Below are positions 1 through 12,248 of a stretch of DNA of 64,000 nucleotides, one piece after another; positions within the stretch are counted from its first letter, which is position 1; each line of letters starts with the position of its first letter. The stretch comes from Apostichopus japonicus (taxonomy: Eukaryota > Echinodermata > Holothuroidea > Aspidochirotida > Stichopodidae), in the NCBI RefSeq assembly GCF_037975245.1, contig NC_092565.1, positions 8,178,999 to 8,242,998 on the forward strand, read 5' to 3'. Position numbers and translations under genes: made by a program. Under the pieces are notes generated by a model. That model did not search any database and was not told the origin of the DNA. It worked only from the letters and a program-made list of their open reading frames with translations.

Positions 1-1617
1 GTACAAGTGCTTAGGTTCCATAAGGTCTTTAACCCGTAAATACAGCTTTAGGCCCAATGGTCGTTTAGGAAGCATTGCTCTACTATGCATGTATGTAGTG
101 TGGAATTTAGTAAATTGACCAGAGACCAGTTTTTTTACTAGACATATCCATGCCCTATGTTAGTGATTGTTACTGTTTCAGGACAAGGCATCGCTCTCTC
201 TGTCTCTGGCAACTATCACATGCTGTTTGACCCATTCCTGTCCTTCTTTGCATTTTAAGAAATTTGATTCAGCTTTGTCCTCTAGTTATAAAATTTATTG
301 AATGCTTTTCCTGTGCAAGAAGATGAAGCAGTGTTAGTAGTGGGCAATTCAGGGATTTAATTTCAAGGCAATCATCCTCATCCATTTGCTCTCTTTGTTC
401 CTTGTATGATAGATGATATGAAATTTCACTATATATTACATCCATCGATGGTGTGCCACGTAGTAGTGTGGATGTGACACAGCTGCCTCTGTGTATCTAG
501 CTGCCCACTACACACAGATTTGTAAACAGTGAATATTTACATAGAGGTTACTCTAGTTCTGTTTAGAGAGCATCGTCAAAAATCATTACCTTTTTTATGC
601 CTTTTGCTCATTTCATTTTTGCAGACGATCTATTTGCAATATCAATGTCATTTTTTTTCTGATCTCGCAAATCTTTTCAAGCTATAAGCCACCTAGAATA
701 AAGAGCTGATATTATGCAACACGTGTAATAGTGTGATTCTTCACACTGTCCCATTCTGAATTGAGCTCATTGAATAATCTTACTTTGGTTGAGATGTAAC
801 TGGAAGTGGCAGGCTGTAGTAAAACTACTGGTTTTGGAACCTGTGAGGTGTTTCCTTCCCCCAAAGAAGCCCTTAATAAAGCATTTCTTTGCTTTCCCTT
901 TGGTTTGAAAATGGGGATGTTCACTTTTTTACTGCTTCAACTAAATTACAACAGTCTATGTATGACAAGAGGCCAGAAGCATTTTTGTTGTATTGTTAGT
1001 GCCAAAGCTTTCAGTGATTTCGCTGTTGTTGATAATGAACATCTACACAGTAACACTAGTAACACCAGTAACTGGTGTCAAACTACAAGTTCAATTGTCA
1101 TCATGTAATGAGTTATTCTACCTTTTAGCAAAGGTGGAGGAGAGTAGATGTGAAAAATGATAAAATGTATGACCTGCACCATTGTGCTGGATTGAAGGGT
1201 CAAACCGTCATCATACATGTGCACAAAATGGTGATATTGCTGTGTTGTATTGAAGTGTTGTGAATAGTTGTTATGTAGGAGTCAAAGAGAAATTATACTG
1301 GAAGAGTGATTTACCCTGGAGTCTGGAGCAACAGTTAACAAGTAGCATTACAATGTGTGAGTTTGCTAAAGTTTGAGGAGTATATGTTGGTCACTCAACC
1401 TCTCTAGCCTATTATGGAACTTAAAAATGATACATTCTGGAAGGGGGATGTTCATCCCAACATTGGTATGTTGAAATCTGATGACTTTTCCTATAACATC
1501 TCGAGGATATCTTTTCGGCTGTGATGCTTTCTTAAACTGTGTTGGATGTGTTCACAGATTCAGATATGTTGCTAATAATTCTTGTCACAATAATTTGTTG
1601 TTGTTTTGGTTTTGCAG
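1..1617 (+). other. Intron of the TIA1-like gene (left part, entering from outside the window)
   Basis: No coding exon was recognised here. The first recognisable exon begins at 1618 in the middle of RRM2, so the exons for RRM1 and the start of RRM2 must lie left of the window. The stretch is AT-rich with no clear transposon. Short open frames at 712-924 and 806-1108 overlap on opposite strands and resemble nothing recognised. Confidence 0.7.
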
Positions 1618-4600
1618 GGATGCTCGTGTTGTGAAGGACATGAACACTGGACACTCCAAAGGATATGGATTTGTTGCGTTTGCCAGAGAATCAGTAAGTT
1701 AATGTACAGAGCCATTTAGTTTTATAAGCACTTTCAGTTTAGCTTAAATTATCACTTTCAAGATGACACTTTAACTTATTCTTTGAAACTTCAAAAACCT
1801 GAAAGTTCAATTTTAAAAAAAAGTTAAAAGAAAAGTGATAGCACTAAAATTCCCGAGATACTGAAGGCTGAAAACCTTGCAAACCTTTCAATGCACAAAG
1901 GTAAGATGTGACAAGGAATCTGTTGGCTGTTTGGTTTATTCTTTGTCAGAGGAAACTGAAAGCTATGTAATGGTAGAAGATGTTATGTAGAGGTCATGTG
2001 AGGTCAGTAGAGTTCAAAGACTGACAACCTTGTAAACTCAATAACTTTAAGAGCAAGTTTGGGTAGTTGTGGATCCATCTGGGTGATTCAAGAACTGTAT
2101 GGTTTTCTGTAGAGGTAATTTGAGGTCACCAGAAGACGATGTTTAGAAATCTTGTAAACTTGATAACTTAAACAGCACTGTTTGGATGAATTTCATGCTT
2201 GGAATGTAGATACACCTTAGTAAGCACAAGAACACCACTTTTTTCGTAAAGATGTAAGGTCACCAGATGTCACAGTCTGAAATTGTAAACTTGATAACTT
2301 CAAAAGGCAATACTTGGATGAGGTTGATACTCAGCATGTTGATAAACCTTAGTGACTATTAAGTGACTATTAGTTACTATAGTCCTATTGTTTTTGTAGA
2401 GGTCAAAGGTCATTTTGGGGTCAAAGTTTTAAATCTAGTAAACTCAGTTACTTCAAAATTAATACTTTGATGAATTGCATACCTAGCATGGGGATCCATA
2501 ATTTGGAACCTACGCCTCTTTGCTTGCACACTTGGTTGTCCAGTTTGTGGGATATCAACAGCATATAAGCAAACATGTATGCAGGAAGTTCAGCAAGGTT
2601 TTCCAAGCTCGATCAGAAGTAAGTTCTACAAAGAAGAGGAAGGAACATCATGAGTTGTGTTCATGAACTGAGGAGCAGTGACACAACATATTTGTCTGAA
2701 TTAATGTGCATTTAAGGAACATATACCACTGGTCAGTTTATCAAGTGATCAATATTTGTTATGAACCTACTTTTAATACATCTTAACATTCTAAATCCTT
2801 TGCTTTGCCTTTTGCAGGATGCTGAAAATGCTATGAAGCAGATGAGTGGTGCAGTTCTGGGAGGAAAGCCTATTCGCACTAACTGGGCTTCTCGCAAGCA
2901 AAACCAGTCTAAGGGGGAAGGTGAGCAGACTGTCGTCATTAAATTGTCACAGATGTTCATTTATTTTAACATTAGACACTAGAATGAATAGTTGTGAGCT
3001 GTATGAGAGTCCACAGCCCAGTGTTAAGCAGAAATAAGCCTGGTATGTCAATGCAACTGTTACTCTCCCAACTCAATGGTTCTAAGCAAACTGGATAATA
3101 TCACAACTCCCCTTTCCTTGAATATTGGTAGTGGTTCAAGGGTAAAGGGCTGGCCTACAATTGCTCTCACCAAATTGGCATTGGCATTAGCCAACAGAAT
3201 ACTGTTCCAAGCCTATTGTTTCTCTTGGGAGTAAATTATGTGTTCACCAGTCGGACAGAATATACTGTGACAAGGAAAGCAATTTCTGAAATACACGATG
3301 GCATTCAGCAATTAAAATATTTTGATAAATGTGTACATAATGTCCACACACTTCAACTGGACCTTATTCTTATGGTATTGGAGTACATACATTACAACAA
3401 AATTACGGTGCAAAAACACAAAAGAAATTTCTTCTTAATTTGATTTGCAAGTTCCTCTTAAATTTATCACGCACAGCTGCATATATACAAGCAATACAAA
3501 GTAATTCCTTACCAAATTTTGTCACATTAGCAAATTAGTTTGTGTACATTAAGAAAATCAGTTTTGGCATTAAACCAGTTTCTGAATTCAGAACTGTTAA
3601 GTTCTCATTTCAGCCCAACTGAACAGCCTAAGTCAACTATTATATTAACATTGTTGATGTGTGCTAACTGTTAGAAACATGAATTCGTTTAAGTTATGTG
3701 TTATTATTGGTTTTATATCATTTTTGTCCACAGCTAAAGAATATAAAAGCGTGTTTGACAAGACCAGCGAAGCAAACACCACAGTTTACATCGGCAATAC
3801 CCCAGACAGTTTCAGTGGTAATTCTTTCTGTTTTTTTTAATCCAAACCTTATGAGAAGATCTTACTAGACAATTCTTGAAAGTTGTCTTTTAATTAGTAT
3901 TATGAAATCTCAAAAAGTGGAGCCCTGTGAAGTGTAAAAGTCCAGTGTTCCACATATTTTAGTTGAGATTTTAAATTCAAAAGAAACTATCTCTTCTTGT
4001 AAGTGATGGTCAAAACTATAGGCCTCATTATATGCATTTCATTATGAACACATATAGGCCGATCCACAACTCTATAATTGCTTTTGTTACCTTTATGTGC
4101 AATACAGAATCACAAAATCATGATGATGTACTATTTTGGCAAAACTTTTGGCCATTTTGGCAGAGATTGAGCTACTTAAAAATTCACATCAAAACATTGA
4201 TGTCCCATCAAAACATTGATTGGATGTACGCACAAGCAAATGTTTGGACCTCCAAACATGAAACACCTAGTGCAAAACCATTTTGCAATTTTGCAACAGT
4301 GCAGAACAATTTTGGCTTGAGTCTAACAACACATTTGGCAAACAAGGTACATGGTGATGATTTTAATAGATCATGGAGGTTGATGCATAATAAGTACTTT
4401 GTCCATGATTTAAACTTTGTACCATTTTTATGACATCATTGTTACACCAAAAAAAGGACTATATTATAGAAATTGTTGTTAATCCTATTTTTTAACTTCT
4501 TTGTTTTTACAGAGGCCGAAGTTCGAAACATGTTTGAGACTTTTGGGCAGATTTTGGAAGTTAGAGTTTATCCTGACAGAAACTACGCATTTGTCAAGTA

Positions 4601-7600
4601 AGTGTCGGGGACCTTGAAAAAGTTGAAAGGCCTTCAACACCTTGCCAAGGCATACAACTTTATGGTAGCAGATATTTCTAACCCAACATACTTTACATCT
4701 AATTATCAGGATAAGAATTCATAGCTCAAACCAAAGTTTTTTTGTAAATATGTGAGTGAATTAGAAAGTGGACTACGGGCATATAAATGAATGAGTGAAT
4801 TAGTGGAGAAGTGTACTGCAAACATATAACTGTGTGAGTGAATTATTGGGGAAGTGGACTTCAAACATGCAACTTACTGTGTGAGTGAATTAGTGGAGAA
4901 GTAGACTACAATCATAAAACTATTTGAGTTAATTAGTGGGGAGGTGGACTATGGACATATTACTGTGAGAGTGCACTAGGGACATATAACTGTGCGAGGG
5001 GACTATAGACATATAACTGTGTGAGTGAATTAGTGGGTAAGTGGACTTAAAGCATACAACTATGTCAGTGAGTAAGTAGGGGAAGTGGACTATGGACATT
5101 TAACTGTGTGAGTGAATTAGTGGGTAAGTGGACTTCAAGCATACAACTATGTCAGGGAATTAGTGGGGGAAGTGGACTATGGATATTTAACTGTGTGAGT
5201 GAACTACATACATATATGTTGGACCCTCTGTAGCATTGTTTCATCTACCATTATTTGTTAATCTTTTCAGGTACAGTGATCATGATCAAGCTGCCCAAGC
5301 TATTGTTGGTTGTCATGGCCAGACAGTGCAGGACAGGCCCATAAGGTGCGACTGGGGTAAAGAGGACAATCAGCCAAAGGTTAGTAGCACTGCTTCAAAT
5401 CAGAAAATCATATTTTAAGTAACAATTTGAATAAGGTCGCACAGACGTTGCTACTACTTCAAATTTCAATATCAGCAGATACCGATCTGATACAGAATAC
5501 AATACTTATAAGACGTATAACCTAAAGGCCATATCTGTGAACAATGACTTGCACAAACGGTGGATATTGTTGCATGCTGTGTTGCTGCTGAGGGTGATAC
5601 TGGGTTATATTAGTGCCAATTTGTGTTTTGGATTGCCTTGAAATGCCACAGGAAAGGGATTGGTTTTCTAGGCCATAGTAGGTTCTACTTAACTCTGACA
5701 AAAGCCTGTCTGTTTTGAAGAAACAATATCTTACGTGAATGACACAAATTTGACTGACATCGACCTATACCAATAATTCATGTCGGTAATCTGTGCAACA
5801 TTAATTTTGAAACCGTTAGTTTCTTCTTTGTGACAAGTTTAAGAGATGCTCATAAACAATAAATCTCAAGAATTGTCAGCTGTTTTGATGGATACTTGGC
5901 ACAATGATACCCAAAGCCCAGTGATTATTCTTACCTTTGTTCTGAAATGGATTGTATGAATATTAATGAAAGGGCGGGTCTTACAGTGCAAAACTACAAA
6001 GTTAAATTCCTTCTTAACCATTTGGCATAGTAACTATGTATTTGGTATGGACATGATAGTTGACCTTTGAAATGTTTACAGTGCCATTTTTCTGATGCTG
6101 ATTAAATATTCATCAGGGCCATGCAACATTAATTTGGCTTAAAATGAAATCTCAGGAACTGAAAGCTGCTGTTGCTAGTTGATTTGTGGCACATTGCTAC
6201 TTTATGGGCTTGATTTTCATGTGCCTTGTATCGACTCCTCCTTAACATTTTTTCATGAGCTTAGTCATTATAGACAACATATTTTACACTGAGATTGGAA
6301 ACATATGAAGCTAATGCCTCCCCTGATAGTGAGATGTGAAACTACATGTTGCCATGTACAGTGAGTGAAATATTTGTACATCAGATGCAGGACGTAGTTT
6401 AATCTGTTTTCTAAATCAAATTGTTCCTAGCACACTTGCTTTTTAACTTAATCAGGAAATTGTAGTTTCTTTATATAGCTCAGTCTATATACTACAGTAC
6501 TGCAGTTTGTTACACTACTTCACGATGGCTGTCTGACTGGACCTCGGCACCTACTTTATTACACTGTTTAAGGGTGGTTTTCTACATTGTGGTTTGTGTT
6601 TTCAGGGCCCTGGTAGTGTTACTCAGCCTTACATGCAGCAACAGCAGCAACAACAGCAGCAACAACAGCAGCAACAAGCTTACCAACAAGCTGCATTGCT
6701 TTATAACTCCTTTTCCCAGCAGCAGACACCGTTTCAACAGCAACCTCAACAGCAGTTCAGTGGTAATCCCCCTCCAGGAATGTACAGTCAGCAGCAATAT
6801 GTTGGTGGCAACCAGAGTCAGGTGTACCCATATTTTGACAGGCAAGTCACTTTTTATTTATAAGTATTATGATATGAATTCCATTCATGTTGCTAGATGG
6901 AACTTTGTCAAAAATTGGGGGGGGGGGGGGGGGACAGGTATTACAAGATAAGGTGGGTTTGTCAGGATGTTTATTGACTAATAGTAATATGGATCATTTG
7001 GCTGAAAGGTGATGCTAGTTAGTTTGGTAGACCAGTTTTAATTAAAATCCCCTGAGAAATTTTTCAAAGAAAGGAAAGTTTGATGCAATTGTGTAAACAG
7101 GTAATCATAGAAAGTCCTGTTGGAAGACCAGCCCTTTTCAATGGATAATGAGTGACAGCCTATTAGCAAGTCTACATTCAGTTTGTATTTTTGAGGTGGG
7201 AAGTGATGTTTTATGTCTAAAAAATTTCATAGCAATGCAACTGAAGAAATGCTTGATGGATGTACATTATTTTCCCAAACATCTACAACAAACTTATTAT
7301 GAGGTTACAATGGTAAGTAGTAACGATGCTTAAAAGTGGCATGGTATCTCAATTTATGAATTTTACTTATGTGGCTTTATATACAAAATATGTTCTTGGC
7401 AATGGTGTTGTAACTTGTTCAGTTTGCCTATCATTTTACTTATGTAAACTGGAGAAGTAACGTCAAGACAAAAGCTTCTTAATTAAATGGTTAATGTTGA
7501 TCACTGTTGATTTCAATGTTGATTTCATGTTGATTTGTTTCATGTTGATTTCATGTTGATTTCATGTTGATTTCATATTGATTTCATGTTGATTTCATGT

Positions 7601-7765
7601 TGATCAATGTTGATTTCATGTTTTGTTTGTTTCTTTTACAGTATGATGATGCAAACGGGTCAGTTTTCTGGGTATGGACAAGATGCTTCTCACAGCACCT
7701 TCATGGGCCAGGGATCAAATTCAGCTGCTACATCCCAGGGTGGATTTGGTTACCAGCAACAGTAG
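1618..7765 (+). CDS. TIA1: TIA1/TIAR-like RNA-binding protein, 3' part (seven exons)
   Basis: Exons: 1618-1693, 2818-2920, 3734-3817, 4513-4597, 5271-5379, 6606-6841, 7642-7765. Phases agree at every junction. The product is the C-terminal ~271 residues of a TIA-1/TIAR family protein, which binds U-rich RNA, promotes use of weak 5' splice sites and nucleates stress granules. Visible parts are the end of RRM2 (DARVVKDM, KGYGFVAF RNP1, then IRTNWASRK), a full RRM3 (RNP2 TVYIGN; RNP1 NYAFVK; ending RCDWGKED), and a Q/G/Y-rich prion-like tail. The tail starts with 14 consecutive glutamines coded by mixed CAG/CAA and ends GGFGYQQQ. RRM1 and the start codon are left of the window. The intron after 6841 begins with GC rather than GT (AG|GCAAGT). 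The GT at 6822 would shift frame and lose the Q/G tail. Family assignment is firm; TIA1 versus TIAL1 cannot be separated in invertebrates. Confidence 0.93.
1955..2480 (+). repeat. Dispersed AGGTCA-rich repeat, several tandem units
   Basis: About four diverged units of roughly 115-130 bp. Each has the order: AGGTCA half-sites, a CTGAAAACCTTGTAAACT-like block, 'ATAACTTNAAAAGC', 'CTTGGATGAA', then a GTGGATCC/CTTAGTGA-like block. A DR4 of AGGTCA lies at 1991-2006 and a perfect DR1 at 2400-2412. The same family recurs at 18330, 28925, 30530, 47260, 48570 and 62265. Confidence 0.75.
4745..5215 (+). repeat. Minisatellite in a TIA1 intron
   Basis: Imperfect tandem units of about 45-50 bp. They share GTGTGAGTGAATTAGTGG, GGGAAGTGGACTA and GGACATATAACT blocks. 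The array sits between the RRM3 exons ending at 4597 and starting at 5271. Confidence 0.8.
6842..6847 (+). promoter_or_regulatory. Non-canonical GC 5' splice site in the TIA1-like gene
   Basis: The exon ends ...GACAG and the intron starts GCAAGT, the classic strong GC-AG donor. Two bases carried from the exon (AG) plus T at 7642 make a serine codon. This restores the Q/G/Y-rich frame to the stop at 7763. Confidence 0.8.
7494..7620 (+). repeat. Short tandem repeat of an 11-bp unit
   Basis: About ten copies of ATGTTGATTTC with small variants. The array ends about 20 bases before the 3' splice site of the last TIA1 exon, in the region where a branch point and polypyrimidine tract should lie. 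Confidence 0.85.
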
Positions 7766-9536
7766 ATAGAGCTATGTCATATATACCAGGTAGATTAGAT
7801 TGGGCGGTGTGTGGCAAAAGGGGGGGTTCATTGACTGGTATACTAAATGACCATTTAAGGGTACAAGAAGTATTTAGTCAAAGTGAAATGTAAGTTTAAA
7901 ATTTAACGGTAACCTTTGTAGAAATTGTGTAGTTTTTTCTTGGGTTGAAATCTTCCATTTATTAATGTTATGAACATCTGTAGTTTTAAAAATTTAAGTA
8001 AATTTTTGCCAATGAAATCATTGCTAAAGTTCAATTGGTCTTACATGTGAGACAACAGTACTTAGTCTTTTTTTTCCCTCCTCAGGATAACTCAGCTATT
8101 GAGTTACCTGCTGAAGTAAGCAATTCTCTTCTTAACATATTTATCATATGCTTTTAATATGTATTGTTGGCTGCTTCAGAGACTGAAATGAAGAACCGAG
8201 TCATTAACTAAAAATATGGGTCTCTATAACTGGCCACAAAAGCTTTTCATTACGAGTTGGTTATTTGAGGAAGATTGTTGTAGCTTCACTAGCCCCCTAT
8301 TGTATGTATAACTCAAACTCTTTCTTTTCAAATTTAAACGTCAGATTTTGTAATTTCAACAGATTTAACCATATTGTAATGTTTTGTTTTTCATAAATGC
8401 AAATATATACTATTGTTCATTTTTGTTGTTCTTCAGGTTTCCATTTTGTCAAATTCAAATTTTTCTTTGTCCTTTTTTTTCTCTTAATTTTTCTTTAAAG
8501 TGCTGGAAGCAATAGCACAATTGTATGACAACTTCTTTGACATTTATCATCCAATAAAATATATCAGTCTTTTTTTATTTCGTTTTTTGTTTGTTTTTTG
8601 GACTTAAATTTTCTTCTTGATGTTCTTTTAAAATTCACCTTTACAATCATTGTAAATAAATATGTTTGGTTTTTTTCAGGTATTTCTGCAGTTCCTTCAC
8701 ATTCATGTTGATGTTTTTTCCTCGATTATTGTCAAAAGGTTTACTCCATAATCTTACTTTGCATTTTATGACCACTTTCTTTGGTTTCAATTTTAATAAG
8801 TACAGTTTGATAAAGAAAAGTTTAAACAATCTTCAGAGTAACTCTATTTGCTTCATCATTTCAAAACATTTTTAAGAAATTTTTGTCCACTTCAACATTT
8901 AAGGTTCAGAATTATTGACATTGTAAAGAATGAATGCAAGTTGTGCCTTCCTTATTAGGTGTGTAAGCAGTTGACAAAGGCTGCAAAGCAATTAATCCAA
9001 CATTTCACATGTTTTCTTCAAAATTTGTCACATTTGGTTCAAAGTGTTTGTACAGGTTTCTTGTTAAGTGCTAATTGTCATCAAGTGCAAGATGTGATTG
9101 TTGTTGTTCAGCACCTGCCAGCTGTACGATTTTTCTCTTTCTGTGAAAAGAATTTTGTCTTTTTAGAAATCCAATAATTTTGACTTTTGTGAAAATACAA
9201 CACATTTTGATGTTTTTGCCAGCTTTTCCCAATTTTGTTGTAAATAGGCTACAAATTAGTATTTACAGAAGAAGAGATGTATTCTAAAATAACTATATCG
9301 TGACCTTTTCAATTTTTTTCACCTTCTCTACTTGATAAGCTTGTAAGTGGACCTGAGTTTGACTTTTAAGGCATACCAAATGCATTCCTGTAGGTCCAAA
9401 GATATTATCTACTGTTACTTTTTACAAAGTAGGATGACTCGTGATGTTTTGGTATTTTTCTGTTTTCATACATAATGGGTGGGATAGATAAGTTAGATTA
9501 AGGATAGTATCAACTTGGGATGGATAAATGAATAAA
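7766..9536 (+). other. Probable 3' UTR and polyadenylation region of the TIA1-like gene
   Basis: T-rich sequence follows the stop codon, with AATAAA at 8553-8558, another at about 8655, and one at 9531-9536 followed by an A-run. No further coding exon of the family is visible. Which signal is used cannot be told from sequence. Confidence 0.5.
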
Positions 9537-9599
9537 ACCCTGGTGATAAAAAAAAAAATTGTTTTCTCCTTTTCTTGTGTTTACACTATATATATGTAT

Positions 9600-9827
9600 G
9601 TGTTTTAGATCCTCCTGCAAGCAGAAACTCGCGAAGGAGCCTCATTGGCTAATCAAAGCCGCAGGCTGACCAAAGTCAGTCTCTTAGAATCATATTTAAC
9701 GTCCATAATTATGAATTGTAAATTATCAACAAGTCTGTAACTGGACGACATACATTAATCTTGGAGTGACTTGAACTGGGACCTTATGATTGGAAGGCAC
9801 CGGCGTTAACCACTGAGCTAACACTCC
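9600..9827 (-). mobile_element. tRNA-derived SINE
   Basis: Read on the minus strand from 9827, the sequence opens like a tRNA (GGAGTGTTAGCTCAGTGG) with an A box (TAGCTCAGTGG) and a B-box-like AGTTCAAGTCA near 9768-9777. It is followed by about 150 bp of non-tRNA body ending near a TATATATA run. This is the architecture of a Pol III SINE. The 3' boundary and target duplication were not resolved. Confidence 0.65.
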
Positions 9828-9839
9828 ACAGTGTAGTCT

Positions 9840-10560
9840 CCTTTTTGGTTGTCACCTTTTTGGTTTGATGTAAATTGTAAACTTTGCATTCATCTCGGTG
9901 GCTATGTGTGTGTGTGTGTTTATCTCTGTACATGTGTTTTTGTGTTACCACTTGCTTGTAACCACAAAATCTCAAAAAGGGAAGGTTGAATGGATTTCAA
10001 ACGTTGTACTCGTGTCAGTGTATGTGGTGAGGTACGTCAAAAGTAACTATTTCAATGGATATTTCTGTATCCCGCGTTAATAAGTGACTATCAAGATCAT
10101 TATTATAACAGACCCTAACAGTCCGACATTATTACAAGCAGTATACAACTCTTCAACGACATCATTAAACATGACAGACATTGCCTAATGTCTCCAACAT
10201 ACCATTTCCTCCTCATTAAACCCATGATTCTTCAGATAGGAAATTAAACTGCAGGTCTTTGAGAAAAGAATACTAGTAATACAAGTTATTGGTACAAATA
10301 TTTCAATGGATATGTATGTATCCTGCCTTTACAAATAACTATCTTGACACACACGTTGAACTATAGCGCTTTTAACCTCGCCATATTCAACAGCCATATG
10401 CATCTATATAGTTCATAGTAAAGAATATTTACATATAAGCGCAAAAATCTCAACGCTATGCAGCAGAATTCTAAATGGACCACCAATATGCTGGAAAACA
10501 ACTGTCCCTGGGTAATATGGTAAGCTGGAAAACGGAAATAATCCTTAATGGAAACTATTG
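9840..10560. other. Intergenic DNA, no gene seen
   Basis: A GTGTGTGTGT tract lies near 9906. Two loosely similar ~60-bp stretches with 'TTTCAATGGATAT' lie near 10050 and 10300. Nothing else is supportable. Confidence 0.5.
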
Positions 10561-10568
10561 GGATAATC

Positions 10569-11195
10569 TAAGGGCGTAGGAACCGGGGGGCTGGGAGCAC
10601 CAGCCCCCCCCCCCCCAGTGAAGTAATTTTCAGATTTTACTGTTTTGCAATGTTAGTATGTCATCTTCTCCATGCTTCCGTAATCATTTCATGCTAGTGT
10701 ATTTTTGTGAGTAACCAAAAGTACCAGTGCTGTTGCTCAATTTAGAGAAAACAGATACAGTGAGCGCATATCAGGTATTCGTAACATGCTGATATCGAGG
10801 TCTAATAAGCTGATATTGTTTTCTGACATACTGATATTTAAAATGTAAGACATGAATATAAACCATAACATACTATAACACCCTGAAATTTTGATTTGAA
10901 ACGAAGGTCATCGCCTACGAACGACGATATGGTCAACCCAGAAAGCCTTGTCAGGTTCCAAAAAACAAATGCGTTTTAACATGTTAATGTTATATCTGAT
11001 ATACTTATATGGAAATTACATATTGAGTTTAATATTGGCATGCTGATAACTTATTGTAGTCCCTTAACTAGGTGCTTTACTTAACTTAACTAGGTGGTCC
11101 TTAACATGCTGATATTAACTAGGTGTGGTCCCTCCACGTGTATATATTATCTGTGGAAAATCAAAGCAATTCAAACTTTTAACATGCTGATATTT
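10569..11195. mobile_element. DNA-transposon fragment with repeated AACATGCTGATATT motif
   Basis: Starts with GGCGTAGGAACCGGGGGG followed by a long C-run and AGTGAAGTAATTTT. That resembles the terminal region of the elements at 53731 and 55359. Downstream are six diverged copies of AACATGCTGATATT (near 10786, 10806, 10829, 11037, 11103 and 11181). No matching right end or target duplication was found, so the limits are approximate. Confidence 0.45.
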
Positions 11196-11218
11196 TCTCC
11201 AAACATTGGTAAACAGAT

Positions 11219-11597
11219 CAGTGGCGGATCTAGGGGTATTGGTCAAGTGGGCGAGAATGGTCTGTAGGGGCGCTTTCGACACTATCTAAGCGGAGCGCCA
11301 CCACAGGTTGGCGCGGAGCGTACACAATTTTTTTGAGTAAAGATACTTCCTAGATCGTCGGAATTGACCCTTTCCTGGCCTTGCTAATTTGCAGATAAAC
11401 GAAGACTAAATAGGTGTCATCGCCAACAAAATGTGACAAATGTCAAAAGGTAGATGAGAGCGCAATAAAAAAGTAAATAATCGCGAATAAGTAAAAAGTG
11501 GTAAAAAGCTGAAAAGGGCGCCAGCAGTCCATTTGAGTCCGTCGGGGGGGGGGGGGGGGGGCATCCGCCCCCTGACTGTATGGACACTCCGTCACTG
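11219..11597. mobile_element. Non-autonomous hAT-type element (379 bp)
   Basis: Bounded by a perfect 8-bp direct duplication AAACAGAT (11211-11218 and 11598-11605). Ends are CAGTGGCGGAT on the left and, reversed, CAGTGACGGAG on the right. It holds a G18 run and no transposase. The segment at about 11281-11330 (GCGGAGCGCCACCA and GGTTGGCGCGGAGCGTACA) matches, inverted, the right part of the elements at 53731 and 55359. Confidence 0.85.
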
Positions 11598-11605
11598 AAA
11601 CAGAT

Positions 11606-12240
11606 GGCGTTCCGTGTTGATTCTGTGGTAGTACTAGTAGTACTGTTAGGGACCCTATATCCATTTTTGAACGTGTTTCGCGCTTTATCAAGTCATGTCC
11701 GAAGTCCACGGGCAGCGATGAAACCAGGTATGTTGTGCATTAACCAAACTGGTACTGGAATCATACGTAGTATCCAGTAAATTCTTTACACCAACAGTCA
11801 TCCTCGAAGTTGCGGAAGCAGTTGCAAAGCTCAAACTTAAGTCTGACGGTGAACCGGTTAGTCCTAGGCTAACTTTTCATTGTTGGTCCAACCTTTCGTG
11901 GTTATGCTAGATCTAGCCTACCACAGTACCAGCCATAGGCCTATACTACGTTACTAGGCCTATAGAATAATAATATATTAATTGTAAGTTAGGCCTGACT
12001 GGAACTTTTTTAGGCCTAGCCCAGATGAAAAGTTATATTTCATCCAATCACCGAAACTTTGCTGTGAATCAGTTCTGGCAAATTTTCGTCGATTTTTGTG
12101 GCAGAAAACAAGGAAAGTATAGCGTAGCCTATGTTATTACTATGTAGCCTAGGCCCTAGACTGGTTTTCGAGTGACGATGGTGTATCGAACGAATATTTA
12201 ATCGCTAAACTGTTGTCATATCAGATTTAGGCGTTGGTAA
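11606..12240. other. Intergenic DNA upstream of the BTB zinc-finger gene
   Basis: Several TAGGCCTA-like words between 11930 and 12010. No coding exon is recognised. It may include the promoter or untranslated exons of the gene starting at 13778. Confidence 0.4.
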
Positions 12241-12248
12241 TAGCTGTA

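Noticed and set aside
6574-6951. Serine/asparagine-rich 125-codon frame
   Set aside because: Alternate frame of the CAG/CAA tract in the TIA1 exon.
7642-7893. 98-codon frame overlapping the last TIA1 exon
   Set aside because: Wrong frame: the phase-2 join from the GC donor gives the Q/G/Y-rich tail and a proper stop at 7763.
11443-11709. 88-codon minus frame with a proline run
   Set aside because: Crosses the G-run and the border of a hAT element; not a gene.
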